From: G963663315 sp965116335
GTDB lineage: Bacteria; Pseudomonadota; Gammaproteobacteria; Arenicellales; Poriferihabitantaceae
DNA: 64,000 nt
Assembly (NCBI GenBank): GCA_965116335.1
Contig: OZ220677.1
Location: 1,240,001 to 1,304,000 of the forward strand
Reading direction: 5' to 3'
The notes beneath the pieces were generated by a model, which saw only the letters and a program-made list of their open reading frames with translations, was not told where the DNA came from and did no database searches. A program made the position numbers and the translations under genes. Below are positions 45,193 through 54,616 of this stretch, in pieces; the first letter of the stretch is position 1, and every line of letters begins with the position of its first letter.

Positions 45193-46602
45193 ATGAGCAA
45201 AGCCAAAAAATTATGGGGTGGTCGATTTGATGTGCCCACCGATTCGCTGATGGAGCGATATTCGCAATCCATCCGCTTTGACCATCGTCTGTACGAGCAG
45301 GATATTGCTGGCTCAATCGCTCATGCCCGGATGCTGGCTAAACAGCAGATCATCTCCCAGGCTGATTTTGACCAGATTAGAGACGGTCTCGAAGAGATTC
45401 GCCGCGAAATAGAGAGTGGACAGTTCAACTGGCGGGAAGACCTGGAGGATGTCCATCTGAATATCGAATCGGCGTTGACTGCGCGAATCGGTGAGGCCGG
45501 TAAAAAACTCCATACCGGACGTAGCAGGAATGACCAGATTGCGACCGACATGAGGTTGTATCTGCGACAGGAACTGGATCGCATCTGCGACCAGTTGACC
45601 CGGCTCCAGTACACGCTGGTTGAGCTGGCCAGCGCCGAGGCTGAAACCATCATGCCCGGCTATACTCACATGCAATCGGCGCAGCCGGTTACTTTCGGCC
45701 ATCACGTTCTGGCCTGGAACGAAATGTTTGAGCGGGATTTCGAGCGGTTGCGCGAATGCAGGCGCAGGGTTAATATCTGCCCGCTCGGTAGCGCGGCACT
45801 GGCCGGAACCGGATTCCCGATTGACCGGGAAATGACTGCCCGGGAGCTTAAGTTTGACGAGGTGGCGAGTAATTCACTGGACGCCGTTTCAGACCGGGAT
45901 TTCATTGTTGAATTTCTCGGTCATGCCGCCCTTTTAATGGTGCACCTGTCGCGTATATCGGAAGAACTGGTATTGTGGTCTTCGGACGCTTTCGGCTTTG
46001 TCGATCCGGGTGATGCGTTCTGTACCGGCTCCAGCATCATGCCACAGAAAAAAAATCCCGATGTCGCGGAGTTGGCTCGTGGCAAGAGCGCACGGGCAAT
46101 CGGTAATCTGATGGCTCTGATGACTCTGATGAAGGGACAGCCGCTGGCATACAACCGCGACAATCAGGAGGATAAGGAACCGCTGTTCGATACGGTCGAT
46201 ACCCTGCTTTTGTGCCTCCAGGTTTTCAGCGCAATGATTCCACAAATCACCATCCATCGCGATGCAATGCTGCTTGCGGCATCTCGCGGGTATACCACGG
46301 CCACCGATCTTGCCGACTATCTGGTCAGCCGCAATATCCCGTTTCGGGACGCGCATGAGATCGTGGGGCGAATCGTCAGCCATGCCATCGCTTGTGAGCA
46401 ACCGCTGTCGGCTCTGAAACTCGACCAGTTGCGAGCATTCTGTGATGTGATTGAGGCGGATGTGTACCAGATATTGACCGTTGAAGGATCGGTCCATGCA
46501 CGCGATCATTTTGGCGCCACCGCTCCGGCCAGAGTCCGTGAACAGGTCGTAAAAGCACGGCAATCACTCGATGCCAGAGAGACCGCTTCCGGTGTAGAAT
46601 GA
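45193..46602 (+). CDS. argH: Argininosuccinate lyase
   Basis: This 469-residue enzyme starts KLWGGRF as the family does. It contains AGKLHTGRSRNDQ-type substrate residues (KKLHTGRSRNDQIATD), the catalytic loop TGSSIMPQKKNPD (about residues 276-288), and PLAYNRDNQEDKEP. It cleaves argininosuccinate to arginine and fumarate, the last step of arginine synthesis. It follows the Sco-like gene after 5 bases, so it may be co-transcribed with the oxidase assembly genes, and precedes lptM-lysA. Confidence 0.97.
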   Translation: MSKAKKLWGGRFDVPTDSLMERYSQSIRFDHRLYEQDIAGSIAHARMLAKQQIISQADFDQIRDGLEEIRREIESGQFNWREDLEDVHLNIESALTARIGEAGKKLHTGRSRNDQIATDMRLYLRQELDRICDQLTRLQYTLVELASAEAETIMPGYTHMQSAQPVTFGHHVLAWNEMFERDFERLRECRRRVNICPLGSAALAGTGFPIDREMTARELKFDEVASNSLDAVSDRDFIVEFLGHAALLMVHLSRISEELVLWSSDAFGFVDPGDAFCTGSSIMPQKKNPDVAELARGKSARAIGNLMALMTLMKGQPLAYNRDNQEDKEPLFDTVDTLLLCLQVFSAMIPQITIHRDAMLLAASRGYTTATDLADYLVSRNIPFRDAHEIVGRIVSHAIACEQPLSALKLDQLRAFCDVIEADVYQILTVEGSVHARDHFGATAPARVREQVVKARQSLDARETASGVE

Positions 46603-46606
46603 AAGC

Positions 46607-46789
46607 ATGAAAAAAGTACTCATTGTATGCCTGCTCGGTTGTTCGTGGTTGACCGCCTGTGGCCAGAAAGGCCCCCTGTATCTGCCGCCTGAACAGAATA
46701 GTCAGGAGCCGGTTGACCAGTCGGCAGAAGTGTCTTCCCTGCAATCGGCGGGTGCGGGCCTAGCCGGCGCTCTGGTTGCTCTGTCCTGA
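46607..46789 (+). CDS. lptM: LptM-type small lipoprotein
   Basis: This 60-residue lipoprotein has the signal KKVLIVCLLGCSWLTACGQKGPLYLPP. The lipobox LTAC-G and the CGQKGPLYLP start are diagnostic of LptM (YifL), which assists LptD maturation at the outer membrane. It occupies its standard place immediately upstream of lysA. The tail after the PLYLPP motif is low-complexity. Confidence 0.9.
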   Translation: MKKVLIVCLLGCSWLTACGQKGPLYLPPEQNSQEPVDQSAEVSSLQSAGAGLAGALVALS

Positions 46790-46797
46790 TCCATGAC

Positions 46798-48051
46798 ATG
46801 GATTACTTTGCCTATCGCAACGGCACATTGTGCGCCGAGAATGTGGATACGGATGAGATTGCCAGCGCAGTCGGTACGCCGTGCTATATCTACTCTCGCG
46901 CAACCATGGAAAGACACTGGCATGCCTTTGATGATGCGTTTGGCGACTACCCCCACCAGATTTGCTATGCGGTAAAGGCGAACGATAATCTGGCCGTTCT
47001 CAACCTGCTGGCTCGCCTGGGATCAGGCTTTGATATCGTATCGGGCGGCGAGCTGACGAAAGTGATTCAGGCCGGAGGGGAGCCGTCCCGCGTGATTTTC
47101 TCCGGGGTATGCAAACAGGATTGGGAAATCCGTCTGGCGCTCGAATCCGGGGTTGATCGCTTCAATATCGAATCCAGCGGTGAGGTCGATCACATCCGCC
47201 GTATTGCCAGCGAGCTCGGCGTGGTTGCGAAAATCTCGGTACGAATCAACCCTGACGTTGATGCGAAAACCCACCCCTACATATCGACCGGCCTTCGTGA
47301 AAACAAGTTCGGACTGCCACCCGACCAGGCCCTGCCCATTTATCTGGCTGCCGCGAAAGACCCGAATCTCGACATTCATGGCGTGGCCTGTCACATCGGT
47401 TCCCAACTGACTGAGCTGTCACCCTACCGCGATGCCCTGCAACGGCTATTGCATTTCGTTGACCGGCTGGCGGGACACGGTATTTCGCTGTCACAGATTG
47501 ATTTCGGTGGCGGTCTCGGAGTGCGCTATCTCGATGAGCAGCCACCGACTCCCGACCAGTACGGGAAAATGGTATTCGACCAATTACGGCAGCGACAACA
47601 GCCTATTCAAATCGCCATTGAACCGGGACGGGCGATCATGGCGAATGCTGGCATATTGCTGACTCGCGTGCATTACCTGAAAAAGGCAGAAACCTCGAAC
47701 TTTTGTATGGTGGATGCGGGCATGAATGACCTGATGCGCCCTGCCCTGTATCAGGCCCGGCACGAGATTATCGAAGTCCGGGAGCATCCAGAACCGCAAG
47801 CTGAAGTATATGACGTAGTCGGCCCGGTCTGTGAAAGCAGTGATTTCCTCGGCAAGGCGCGTACTCTGCGAGTGCGGGAGAATGATTTACTGGCGGTCAG
47901 GACCTGCGGTGCGTATTGTGCTGTGATGAGCTCGAATTACAATGCACGTCCGCGCCCGGTACAGGTCATGGTGGACGGCGATCAGTACCACGTCATCAAA
48001 CCCAGGGAAGAACTGGCCTCTCTGTATGCCGGGGAACGACTGCTACCCTGA
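46798..48051 (+). CDS. lysA: Diaminopimelate decarboxylase
   Basis: This 417-residue fold-III PLP enzyme has the Schiff-base Lys in ICYAVKANDN (about residues 57-66), HIGSQLTELSPY and the Gly-rich IDFGGGLGVRY. C-terminal-domain residues GPVCESSDFLG and CGAYCAVMSSNYNARPRP are present. It converts meso-DAP to lysine. It lies 8 bases after lptM. The usual dapF neighbour is absent; a 5'-nucleotidase-like gene converges from the right. Confidence 0.97.
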   Translation: MDYFAYRNGTLCAENVDTDEIASAVGTPCYIYSRATMERHWHAFDDAFGDYPHQICYAVKANDNLAVLNLLARLGSGFDIVSGGELTKVIQAGGEPSRVIFSGVCKQDWEIRLALESGVDRFNIESSGEVDHIRRIASELGVVAKISVRINPDVDAKTHPYISTGLRENKFGLPPDQALPIYLAAAKDPNLDIHGVACHIGSQLTELSPYRDALQRLLHFVDRLAGHGISLSQIDFGGGLGVRYLDEQPPTPDQYGKMVFDQLRQRQQPIQIAIEPGRAIMANAGILLTRVHYLKKAETSNFCMVDAGMNDLMRPALYQARHEIIEVREHPEPQAEVYDVVGPVCESSDFLGKARTLRVRENDLLAVRTCGAYCAVMSSNYNARPRPVQVMVDGDQYHVIKPREELASLYAGERLLP

Positions 48052-48082
48052 CCCGGCATGGGGCACGGTTGTTGCCGGAAAT

Positions 48083-48979
48083 TCAGCGATTGACGACACC
48101 ACTCGGCACATGACCGGTCGGAACATATTTTCTGGTTGATTCACAGTTATCGGCCTGATCATCAAAAAAAATATCCGCGTCAAAGGTTCTCAGAAATTCC
48201 GCCTTGTCCATACCGCCCAGGAAGTAGCTCTCGTCAATCCGCACCTGCCAGGCACGCAGGGTTTTGATGACACGCTCATGGGTAGGGGCTGCCCGGGCAG
48301 TGATCAGTGCGGTTCGTATCGGTGATTCTTCATGATTGCGTTGAATCTGATGCAAGCCAGCAAGAAATTTCCTGAAAGGTCCGCCGGGCAGTGGATGATT
48401 GGCTGCCTGTTTCTCATTTTTCGTGAACTCGTTCAATCCTTTCTCCTGGAAAATCTGTTCTGCCTCATCCGAAAAAATAACGGCATCGCCATCAAAAGCG
48501 ATCTTCAGCTGACCGACATCGGACTGATCCGAGCGTGACGGCAATATGGTGGCTGCCGCATGGCCGGCCTCCAGTGCTTTGCGAACATCGGACTGATCCG
48601 CCGACAGAAACAGGTCGGCGCCGAAAGCCTCAACATACGGATAAGCGGTACTGCCTCCGGTGAAGGCAGCACGGGTTATACCGAGATCATAATGCTGAAT
48701 CGAATTGAATACGCGCAATCCGGTATCGGCGCTGTTGCGCGATATCAGGACAATTTCCACATGCGGGGCATTCTTGTCAGCGTTTTGATTGAGGGCGAGA
48801 AACTTCCTGACCATCGGGAAAGCGATCCCCGGATCCAGCTTTTCGGTCTCATGATCAATCTGGTATTTACAATAGGCATCAATGCCTTCTTTCTCAAAGA
48901 CTGTATGACTCTCGGACATGTCAAACAGGGTGCGCGAAGAAATCGCGATCACCAGGGTCTTGTCAAATGTCGGTCTCAT
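48083..48979 (-). CDS. Cytosolic 5'-nucleotidase (NT5C1-like, PF06189 type)
   Basis: This 298-residue HAD-fold nucleotidase contains LVIAISSRTLFDM near the N-terminus (where HAD enzymes have Asp), VEIVLISRNSADTGLRVF, and the IAFDGDAVIFSDEAE motif. A late IFFDDQADN carries metal-binding Asps. It would dephosphorylate nucleoside monophosphates. I chose ATG 48979, one base past the preceding permease stop; the longer frame reads into that gene. It is the last gene of the export operon, perhaps only by co-transcription. Confidence 0.8.
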   Translation of the reverse strand: MRPTFDKTLVIAISSRTLFDMSESHTVFEKEGIDAYCKYQIDHETEKLDPGIAFPMVRKFLALNQNADKNAPHVEIVLISRNSADTGLRVFNSIQHYDLGITRAAFTGGSTAYPYVEAFGADLFLSADQSDVRKALEAGHAAATILPSRSDQSDVGQLKIAFDGDAVIFSDEAEQIFQEKGLNEFTKNEKQAANHPLPGGPFRKFLAGLHQIQRNHEESPIRTALITARAAPTHERVIKTLRAWQVRIDESYFLGGMDKAEFLRTFDADIFFDDQADNCESTRKYVPTGHVPSGVVNR

Positions 48980-48980
48980 G

Positions 48981-50198
48981 TCAACCGCCGCTTTGCAACC
49001 CGGCAATGGGGTCGAGTCGCGCAGCCTGCCATGCGGGTTGAAACCCGAAAAACAGGCCAGCGAGTGTAGCCGTGCCGAATCCGATGAGTACGGATAGCCA
49101 TGAGACGTGGAAATCCCATCCTGTAAATTGACAGGCCACATAAGTCGCGATCATACCGAATACCACACCGAGCACGCCTCCTGTTATGGTCAGAATCACT
49201 GACTCAATCAGGAATTGACTCTGGATATCTCCGCGTCTGGCGCCGAGCGCCCGGCGAATGGCGATCTCACGTCGTCTTTCGGTGACCGAAACCAGCATGA
49301 TGTTCATAATGCCAATTCCACCGACAACCAGCGAAATGCTGCCAATAGCCGCCAATAGCAGGGTGAAAAGCTGCTGTTGTGATTCCATCTGCTGGATCAG
49401 CTGCTTGGCGCTGACAACATCCACCGCCAAATCCGGGTCTCTGCCGCGAAAGTAATCATGTACCTCATCGGTGACCACTTCATGACTGACATCCTCCCGG
49501 TTCCTTGCAATAATGACACTGATTTCGGAGGGTGTTATCACTCGGCTGGCGGTGGTGATGGGAATGAACACGGATTCGTTGGCAGAAATACTGGCCGGTA
49601 ATGCGTAGCTCTCCTGTGCAGGTTGCAAAGAACCAATCACAGTATACAGGTTTTTGTCCAGCTCAATCAGCGATCCTTCAATTTCGATGGCGCCTGCCTC
49701 TCGCATCGCCTGCGCGATGGTGGCGCCGACCACACAGAACGGTCGTCCGACATCCAGATCAGAAATAAAACGTCCGGACTGTACCGAGAGCAGATTGACG
49801 CTGGCAAATGATTCCGTGACTCCCTGAATGTCTCCTTGTCCGACCTCCTTGCCACCGTACAGGAAATTCCCGTACCCGGAAATGCGGGCAGTCGCATCGG
49901 TAATGGACGGCACAGAATGTGCCATTTCTGTAGCGTCCGCCAAACTGATTTCTACTTCCTTTCCGGTAGCGGGCGCCTGGTCATAAGACTTGCGAACGAC
50001 CAGAATATTGGTGCCCATAGCGGCAAACTGCTTGCGGGCTTGCAGCTTCGCGATCTCGCCGAGCGACACCATCGCGATCACGGAGGAAATCCCGATCAGG
50101 ATGCCGAGCAGGCCGAGCACAGTACGCAGGCGCGCCGCGCGCAGGCTGGTGATCGCTTCGCGCGAATTGGCGCGTACTACAGAGGTGATTCGGGACAT
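48981..50198 (-). CDS. MacB-type ABC transporter permease
   Basis: This 405-residue protein has an N-terminal helix (TVLGLLGILIGISSVIAMVSLG), a large periplasmic MacB_PCD domain, and a C-terminal FtsX domain with three helices. The conserved SVTERRREIAIRRALGARRGDI loop couples to the ATPase. MacB-type pumps move substrates from periplasm through TolC rather than across the inner membrane. It lies 9 bases from the ATPase gene, in the order MFP-ATPase-permease. Confidence 0.9.
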   Translation of the reverse strand: MSRITSVVRANSREAITSLRAARLRTVLGLLGILIGISSVIAMVSLGEIAKLQARKQFAAMGTNILVVRKSYDQAPATGKEVEISLADATEMAHSVPSITDATARISGYGNFLYGGKEVGQGDIQGVTESFASVNLLSVQSGRFISDLDVGRPFCVVGATIAQAMREAGAIEIEGSLIELDKNLYTVIGSLQPAQESYALPASISANESVFIPITTASRVITPSEISVIIARNREDVSHEVVTDEVHDYFRGRDPDLAVDVVSAKQLIQQMESQQQLFTLLLAAIGSISLVVGGIGIMNIMLVSVTERRREIAIRRALGARRGDIQSQFLIESVILTITGGVLGVVFGMIATYVACQFTGWDFHVSWLSVLIGFGTATLAGLFFGFQPAWQAARLDPIAGLQSGG

Positions 50199-50207
50199 AT
50201 CAGTCGA

Positions 50208-50945
50208 TTACGCCGCAGCGCTGGCAGGAAAAGTACTCTGCATCTCGATCAACTGGCCCTTGTCGAGTTGCAGTCGGCGCGAACACTGCCGGGCTACGCC
50301 CGGGTCGTGTGTTATGACCAGAATAGTCACCCCTTGCTCACTATTCATCTGCTTGAGCAATGCCATCACATCCTGCGCGGTATCTGAGTCCAGAGCACCG
50401 GTGGGTTCATCAGCCAGCAACAGGGTCGGCTCGACAATCAATGCGCGGGCGATAGCAACCCGCTGCTTCTGGCCGCCGGATAGCTGGTCCGGACGATGAT
50501 TTACGCGCTCCGACATGCTGACTTTTTCCAGCGCGGTCAGAGCCCGTTTTCTCATCTGTGCCCGACTCACGCCCTGATAAACCAGCGGCAGGGCAACATT
50601 ATCCAGCGCGGTCAACTGCCCGAGCAGGTGGAAGGACTGGAAAACAAATCCAACATGCCGCCCCCGCAATACCGAAAGCTGTGTATCGTTCAGCCGCGTT
50701 GAGTCCTCGCCATTAAAAACACAGGCGCCTGAAGTCGGTCTGTCCAGCAACCCGATAATATTCATCAACGTGGTCTTGCCACTGCCCGACGGCCCCATAA
50801 TTGAAATCAGGTCGCCCCGGTTGACTTCCAGATTGACACTGTGCAACACAGTCGTGGTAATCGAACCCATCTGCCAGGATTTACAGACATCCACCAGCTG
50901 CAACCCGTCAGGCAAACGCGAGCGCTCGTTCAGATTCGGATTCAT
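50208..50945 (-). CDS. MacB-type ABC transporter ATPase
   Basis: This 245-residue LolD/MacB-class ATPase has Walker A MGPSGSGKTTLMN (about residues 51-63), Q-loop VFQSFHLL, signature LSGGQKQRVAIARAL, Walker B LLADEPTGALD and the H-loop TILVITHD. It powers the permease encoded downstream. The 36-base gap to the fusion-protein gene and conserved order imply one operon. Confidence 0.93.
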   Translation of the reverse strand: MNPNLNERSRLPDGLQLVDVCKSWQMGSITTTVLHSVNLEVNRGDLISIMGPSGSGKTTLMNIIGLLDRPTSGACVFNGEDSTRLNDTQLSVLRGRHVGFVFQSFHLLGQLTALDNVALPLVYQGVSRAQMRKRALTALEKVSMSERVNHRPDQLSGGQKQRVAIARALIVEPTLLLADEPTGALDSDTAQDVMALLKQMNSEQGVTILVITHDPGVARQCSRRLQLDKGQLIEMQSTFPASAAA

Positions 50946-50981
50946 CAGCCGTTCAGTAGACTATATAACCGCATAACCTGC

Positions 50982-52805
50982 CTATATTCCCGACAGGACC
51001 ACTTCGTCGCCAAGCCGGATTCCCTGCACTACCTCAACCGAATCCAGAGTCGTCATGCCGAGCTCAACTGCGCGTCTCTCAACGCTGCCGGTTTCCTTGT
51101 TGAGGACCTGCACCCACGTACCGTCGTGTTGCCGCTCCACTGCGGCAATCGGCAGCAGCAGAGCCTCCGGCTGACTGTAGGTGACAATGGTCACGTGAGC
51201 GGACATACCCGCACGCAATATATCCCGATGAGCCGCCGACAACCCATCCAGAGCCACGTTGATCTCGAACCGGGGCAACCCTCCACCACCCCACCCGCCG
51301 CCACTGGCGCGGGATGCAACCTCTGTAACCTGGCCTTCGAGCCGCAAGCCCGGAAAGCCAGGGCCGGTAATCCATGCCGGTTGCCCGGCCTTGATTTTGC
51401 CGACATCGATCTCATCGACGGTTGTGGAAACCGCGATTTGTTCAAAGTTCGCGATATTCAGCAACTGTTCTCCCTGCGTCAATGAGCGGCCTGCGCTCAA
51501 TGCTTTCTGATCCGACCCACCTTGTATCTCCTGAATGACTCCTGCAATCGGCGCTTCAACAGTGCCCAGGCCCAACTTCACCTCCAGTTCCTTCAGTTGA
51601 CTCAACGAGTTCTTGACCTCCAGTGAGGCAACCCGTCGTTCATCGGCGTCGGCTTTATCCTTGACAGCGTCCATCTCCTGGGCAACCGCCTCAAAATCCA
51701 GCAACTGACTCTCATAATTCCTTTGCGACTGTTCTTGCTGGGAAGACGGAATGATTCCCTGTGAAAGCAGGAATTTGCTGCGCTCAAGCTGTTTTTTCGA
51801 GTCAGCCAGAGACAGTTTTGCACGCCGGAATCTTCTTTTGGCATCCGCCATTTCCGTACTGTTCTCCCAGTCTTCCAGCGTTCTCAAGTGTTCCAGTTTC
51901 CTGATGTAGTCCACTTCGGCCCGACGATGTTCGATCTGGATTTTTTCAGTATCCAGTTCCATCAACAAGTCACCTTTTTTCACCGGTTGGCCATTTCTTG
52001 CAAACAGACTCTTGATGTGACTGTCGATCGGACTGATTACGCTCACGATGTGTCCCGGAGCCAGGTGACCACGTAACGACAGGGTGGATTGAAGCGGCTC
52101 TTGCGTAACCACCACTGTTTGCAGGTTCGATACCGGGGCAGATTCCACCGGCTCATCCGGCGGCTGGTTTGAAACCGCCGATTCAACCGCACGCATCAGC
52201 GTGTCGAACGGGCGCAGACCGAACCGATCCAGGGGTTGCAGATAGTAACCGGCCACTGTCAGGAACAGACCGGCAATGACAACGATTGACAGACCACGCG
52301 CAGCTCTCACCTTCTTCATCATTTGTGACAACATGGCATTGGTAGACTCGACCTCGTGGTAAGCCTTCTGGAGTTCCCGGTGTTGCGCTTCATTTTCCTT
52401 ATGCAACTGCAACTCCGCCTCGCGAAGCTCGCGAAGCTCTGTGATGTCGGTGAAAACAGCGATTATCGCAATCGGTTGCATCTTTCCATCGCGCATGGCT
52501 GACAGACAGGAGGTGGTAATGGTGATGGAACGCATCTCGCCGCGGATTCGTATTTCACCAACGCGCCGCGCTACCGAAGTACGCTGCATCGCCGCATCCA
52601 GAACAATCTGGGTGAACTCGTCAAAACCCTCGTACAGGAGGAAAGCGTCTGCGAAAGACTGCCCGACTACTGTATCGCGCTCAATATCAAAGATTTGACA
52701 GGCCGCCTGATTGACTATTTCGACCGAACCGGCAAAATCAATCACCATGACCCCGTCCAGCAGGTTCTCGAGTATGTCCCGATAAATGGCGAGGTCTCGT
52801 TGCAT
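50982..52805 (-). CDS. PAS-domain / HlyD-type periplasmic adaptor fusion
   Basis: This 607-residue protein starts with a cytoplasmic PAS domain. It has DILENLLDGVMVIDFAGSVE, NQAACQIFDIERDTVVGQSF, then IAIIAVFTDITELRELREAE as a PAC-type end (about residues 8-130). A coiled coil follows (about 128-170), then one transmembrane helix (GLSIVVIAGLFLTVAGYYL, about 174-192). The remainder is a MacA/HlyD adaptor, with barrel-sandwich halves (IKSLFARNGQPVKKGDLLMEL and LGTVEAPIAGVIQEI), a long coiled-coil hairpin and a C-terminal beta-barrel. Standard adaptors start with only a short signal anchor. The TAATG overlap with tolC and the continuous frame argue against an artefact. Confidence 0.88.
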   Translation of the reverse strand: MQRDLAIYRDILENLLDGVMVIDFAGSVEIVNQAACQIFDIERDTVVGQSFADAFLLYEGFDEFTQIVLDAAMQRTSVARRVGEIRIRGEMRSITITTSCLSAMRDGKMQPIAIIAVFTDITELRELREAELQLHKENEAQHRELQKAYHEVESTNAMLSQMMKKVRAARGLSIVVIAGLFLTVAGYYLQPLDRFGLRPFDTLMRAVESAVSNQPPDEPVESAPVSNLQTVVVTQEPLQSTLSLRGHLAPGHIVSVISPIDSHIKSLFARNGQPVKKGDLLMELDTEKIQIEHRRAEVDYIRKLEHLRTLEDWENSTEMADAKRRFRRAKLSLADSKKQLERSKFLLSQGIIPSSQQEQSQRNYESQLLDFEAVAQEMDAVKDKADADERRVASLEVKNSLSQLKELEVKLGLGTVEAPIAGVIQEIQGGSDQKALSAGRSLTQGEQLLNIANFEQIAVSTTVDEIDVGKIKAGQPAWITGPGFPGLRLEGQVTEVASRASGGGWGGGGLPRFEINVALDGLSAAHRDILRAGMSAHVTIVTYSQPEALLLPIAAVERQHDGTWVQVLNKETGSVERRAVELGMTTLDSVEVVQGIRLGDEVVLSGI

Positions 52806-54220
52806 TATTCGGGAGCCGCCTCTACCTCGATACCCCAGGAATCCAGAGTCACTCCCATCACCTGGTCCAGCCGCACTCGTGCATTGAGATAGCCGATGAT
52901 GGCATCCGTCTCGGAATTTTCCGCAGTCACCAGATCGACCTCCGATGCAGAGACCTCAAAAGTCGAGGACAATCCCTGGCTGAACTTGCTCTGCTCAATG
53001 ATCAGGTTTTCCTCGGCCAGCTTACGCGCTTCACTGGCGAGTTCCACCACTCGAAATCCCACCTCGACATCATTCATGGCCTGAAGTACAGATACACTGA
53101 TTGATTCACGTAATTCCTCCAGATTGCGCCGCGCCATGGTCAAACTGTTTACAGCCTGCAAAATTTCCAGTTGTGGTGAGCGGTCATTCAAGGGCACGGT
53201 CAGGTTCAGACTGGCTTGATGGCCGGTTCTGCCCAGTCCTCTGTCGCGTTTTACCTCAATATCGAAGGACAGATCCGGCAATCGGTTGTTTTGCGCGACT
53301 GTCAGGGAAATCTCGGCGGATTCCACGGCCAGCTTTGCTATGCGATAGTCCGAGCTATTGGCCAGAGCAATCTCCAGTATCTCCTGAGTGCCCAGATCGT
53401 CACTGTCCAACTGCCGGACTGACTCGACTCCCAGATACTCCCGTGGACGAATTCGTGTAGAACTGTCCATATCCAGCAGGTTTACCAGATTGAAATTGGC
53501 AGAATCAAAACTGTTGCGGGATTGTAACAGCGCCAATTCCCGGTTGGCGATGGTTGCTTCTGAACGGTTTGCTTCCCGGCTTGCTATCTGACCTGCCTGA
53601 ATCAGAATGCGTGTCACTTCCAGTTGCTGCCTGGCTCGTTGTGCAGAAGCTTCGGAAATTTCCACTTGCCTGGATGCCTGACTGAGCTGCCGGTAGGCAC
53701 TGATGGTCGAGACCACCAATTCGCTGACCGCTTTACGAAAGGCGAGAATATTCGATTTCTCGGACAGGTGAGCCTGTTTGAGTTGCGCCTGATCAACGTC
53801 CACGCCAGCGCCTTTTAACAACGGCTGGGAAAATCGAAGGGTGGGCACCTGTTCGCCAATCTCATCTCCGGAAATGGATTCGCTGGCCTGCAAACCCAGT
53901 GTGCCGCCGGTGGGGATACGTAAACTGGCTCCAAACCCCGCCTGCGCGGTGTCATCATCCCGATTGTGACTGCCACTTGACCGAACCGTAAACTGTGGAC
54001 GGTAGCGGTCGCGCGCGACATCCAGGGAGAATCGCTGCGTCTCCCGGTTCAAACGCTGGTTAAGCAAGCTGCGGTTACGCTCCAGAGCGAGTTGAATCGC
54101 CTCGTTCAATGTTAAATCCAGTTCGGCTGGAATTGTCGAGGAAGCCGCCTCTGATTGCTCCGCCCACACTGGACCCAGCGACAGAACCGCGAACAGGAGG
54201 CAAGCAACCAGTATTCTCAT
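52805..54220 (-). CDS. TolC-like outer-membrane efflux protein
   Basis: This 471-residue protein has a signal peptide (RILVACLLFAVLSLGPVWA) and two OEP repeats of coiled-coil helices. The first has LTLNEAIQLALERNRSL and the second DLGTQEILEIALANSSDY. Typical segments FSQPLLKGAG and LPDLSFDIEVK are present, with AENLIIEQSKFSQGLSSTFEV near the end. It forms the outer-membrane exit duct. It is the first gene of the minus-strand operon and its TAA overlaps the next ATG. Confidence 0.9.
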   Translation of the reverse strand: MRILVACLLFAVLSLGPVWAEQSEAASSTIPAELDLTLNEAIQLALERNRSLLNQRLNRETQRFSLDVARDRYRPQFTVRSSGSHNRDDDTAQAGFGASLRIPTGGTLGLQASESISGDEIGEQVPTLRFSQPLLKGAGVDVDQAQLKQAHLSEKSNILAFRKAVSELVVSTISAYRQLSQASRQVEISEASAQRARQQLEVTRILIQAGQIASREANRSEATIANRELALLQSRNSFDSANFNLVNLLDMDSSTRIRPREYLGVESVRQLDSDDLGTQEILEIALANSSDYRIAKLAVESAEISLTVAQNNRLPDLSFDIEVKRDRGLGRTGHQASLNLTVPLNDRSPQLEILQAVNSLTMARRNLEELRESISVSVLQAMNDVEVGFRVVELASEARKLAEENLIIEQSKFSQGLSSTFEVSASEVDLVTAENSETDAIIGYLNARVRLDQVMGVTLDSWGIEVEAAPE

Positions 54221-54344
54221 AAACCGGATGTTAGATATTACGTGAATAAAGAATAATACTCTATTCTATACGACAATCGTGTGATATCGACAAGGGCAAA
54301 GGTTATTGGCAAAAATGATTACAGATGTGGAATCGAAATGTTGT

Positions 54345-54615
54345 TGTAGGGGAGGGTCTCCGTGCCCTCCCGCGAATAACGGAATGATTACCAACCCGTT
54401 ATCGTAGGGGAGGGTCTTGTACCCTCCCGCAAATAACGGAACAGGCATCAACGGTAGCGGACAGGCACAGAGGCCTGTCCCTACGATGACTGTAAGCACA
54501 GCATCCGAATGGTTGTGTCCCCCCATCACACCCGCTGCGCGCGATGTGATTCCCCCTCAAGGGGGGAATGATACACAGCCGTCATTCCCTTGATAAGCGG
54601 GAATCCACTACCGTA
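54345..54615. repeat. Mosaic of small palindromic dispersed repeats (cluster 2)
   Basis: The same units as at 16551-17046 recur. GGGGAGGGTCTCCGTGCCCT is at about 54349-54368, with related units at about 54407-54430. AGCGGACAGGCACAGAGGCC is at about 54457-54476, a GATTCCCCCTC/GGGGGGAATG unit at about 54547-54570, and GTCATTCCC...GCGGGAATCCAC at about 54580-54608. Several match cluster 1 base for base over 20-40 bases; some are inverted. No gene is supported between 54221 and 54616. Confidence 0.7.
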
Positions 54616-54616
54616 A

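Noticed and set aside
46376..46744. Minus-strand frame across the argH-lptM junction
   Set aside because: Both sense genes are well supported; the antisense frame has no recognisable features.
48981..54220. Type I secretion system for the giant Calx-beta protein
   Set aside because: The ATPase and permease are MacB-type, which move periplasmic substrates; there is no peptidase or HlyB-like exporter, and the giant protein has its own Sec signal.
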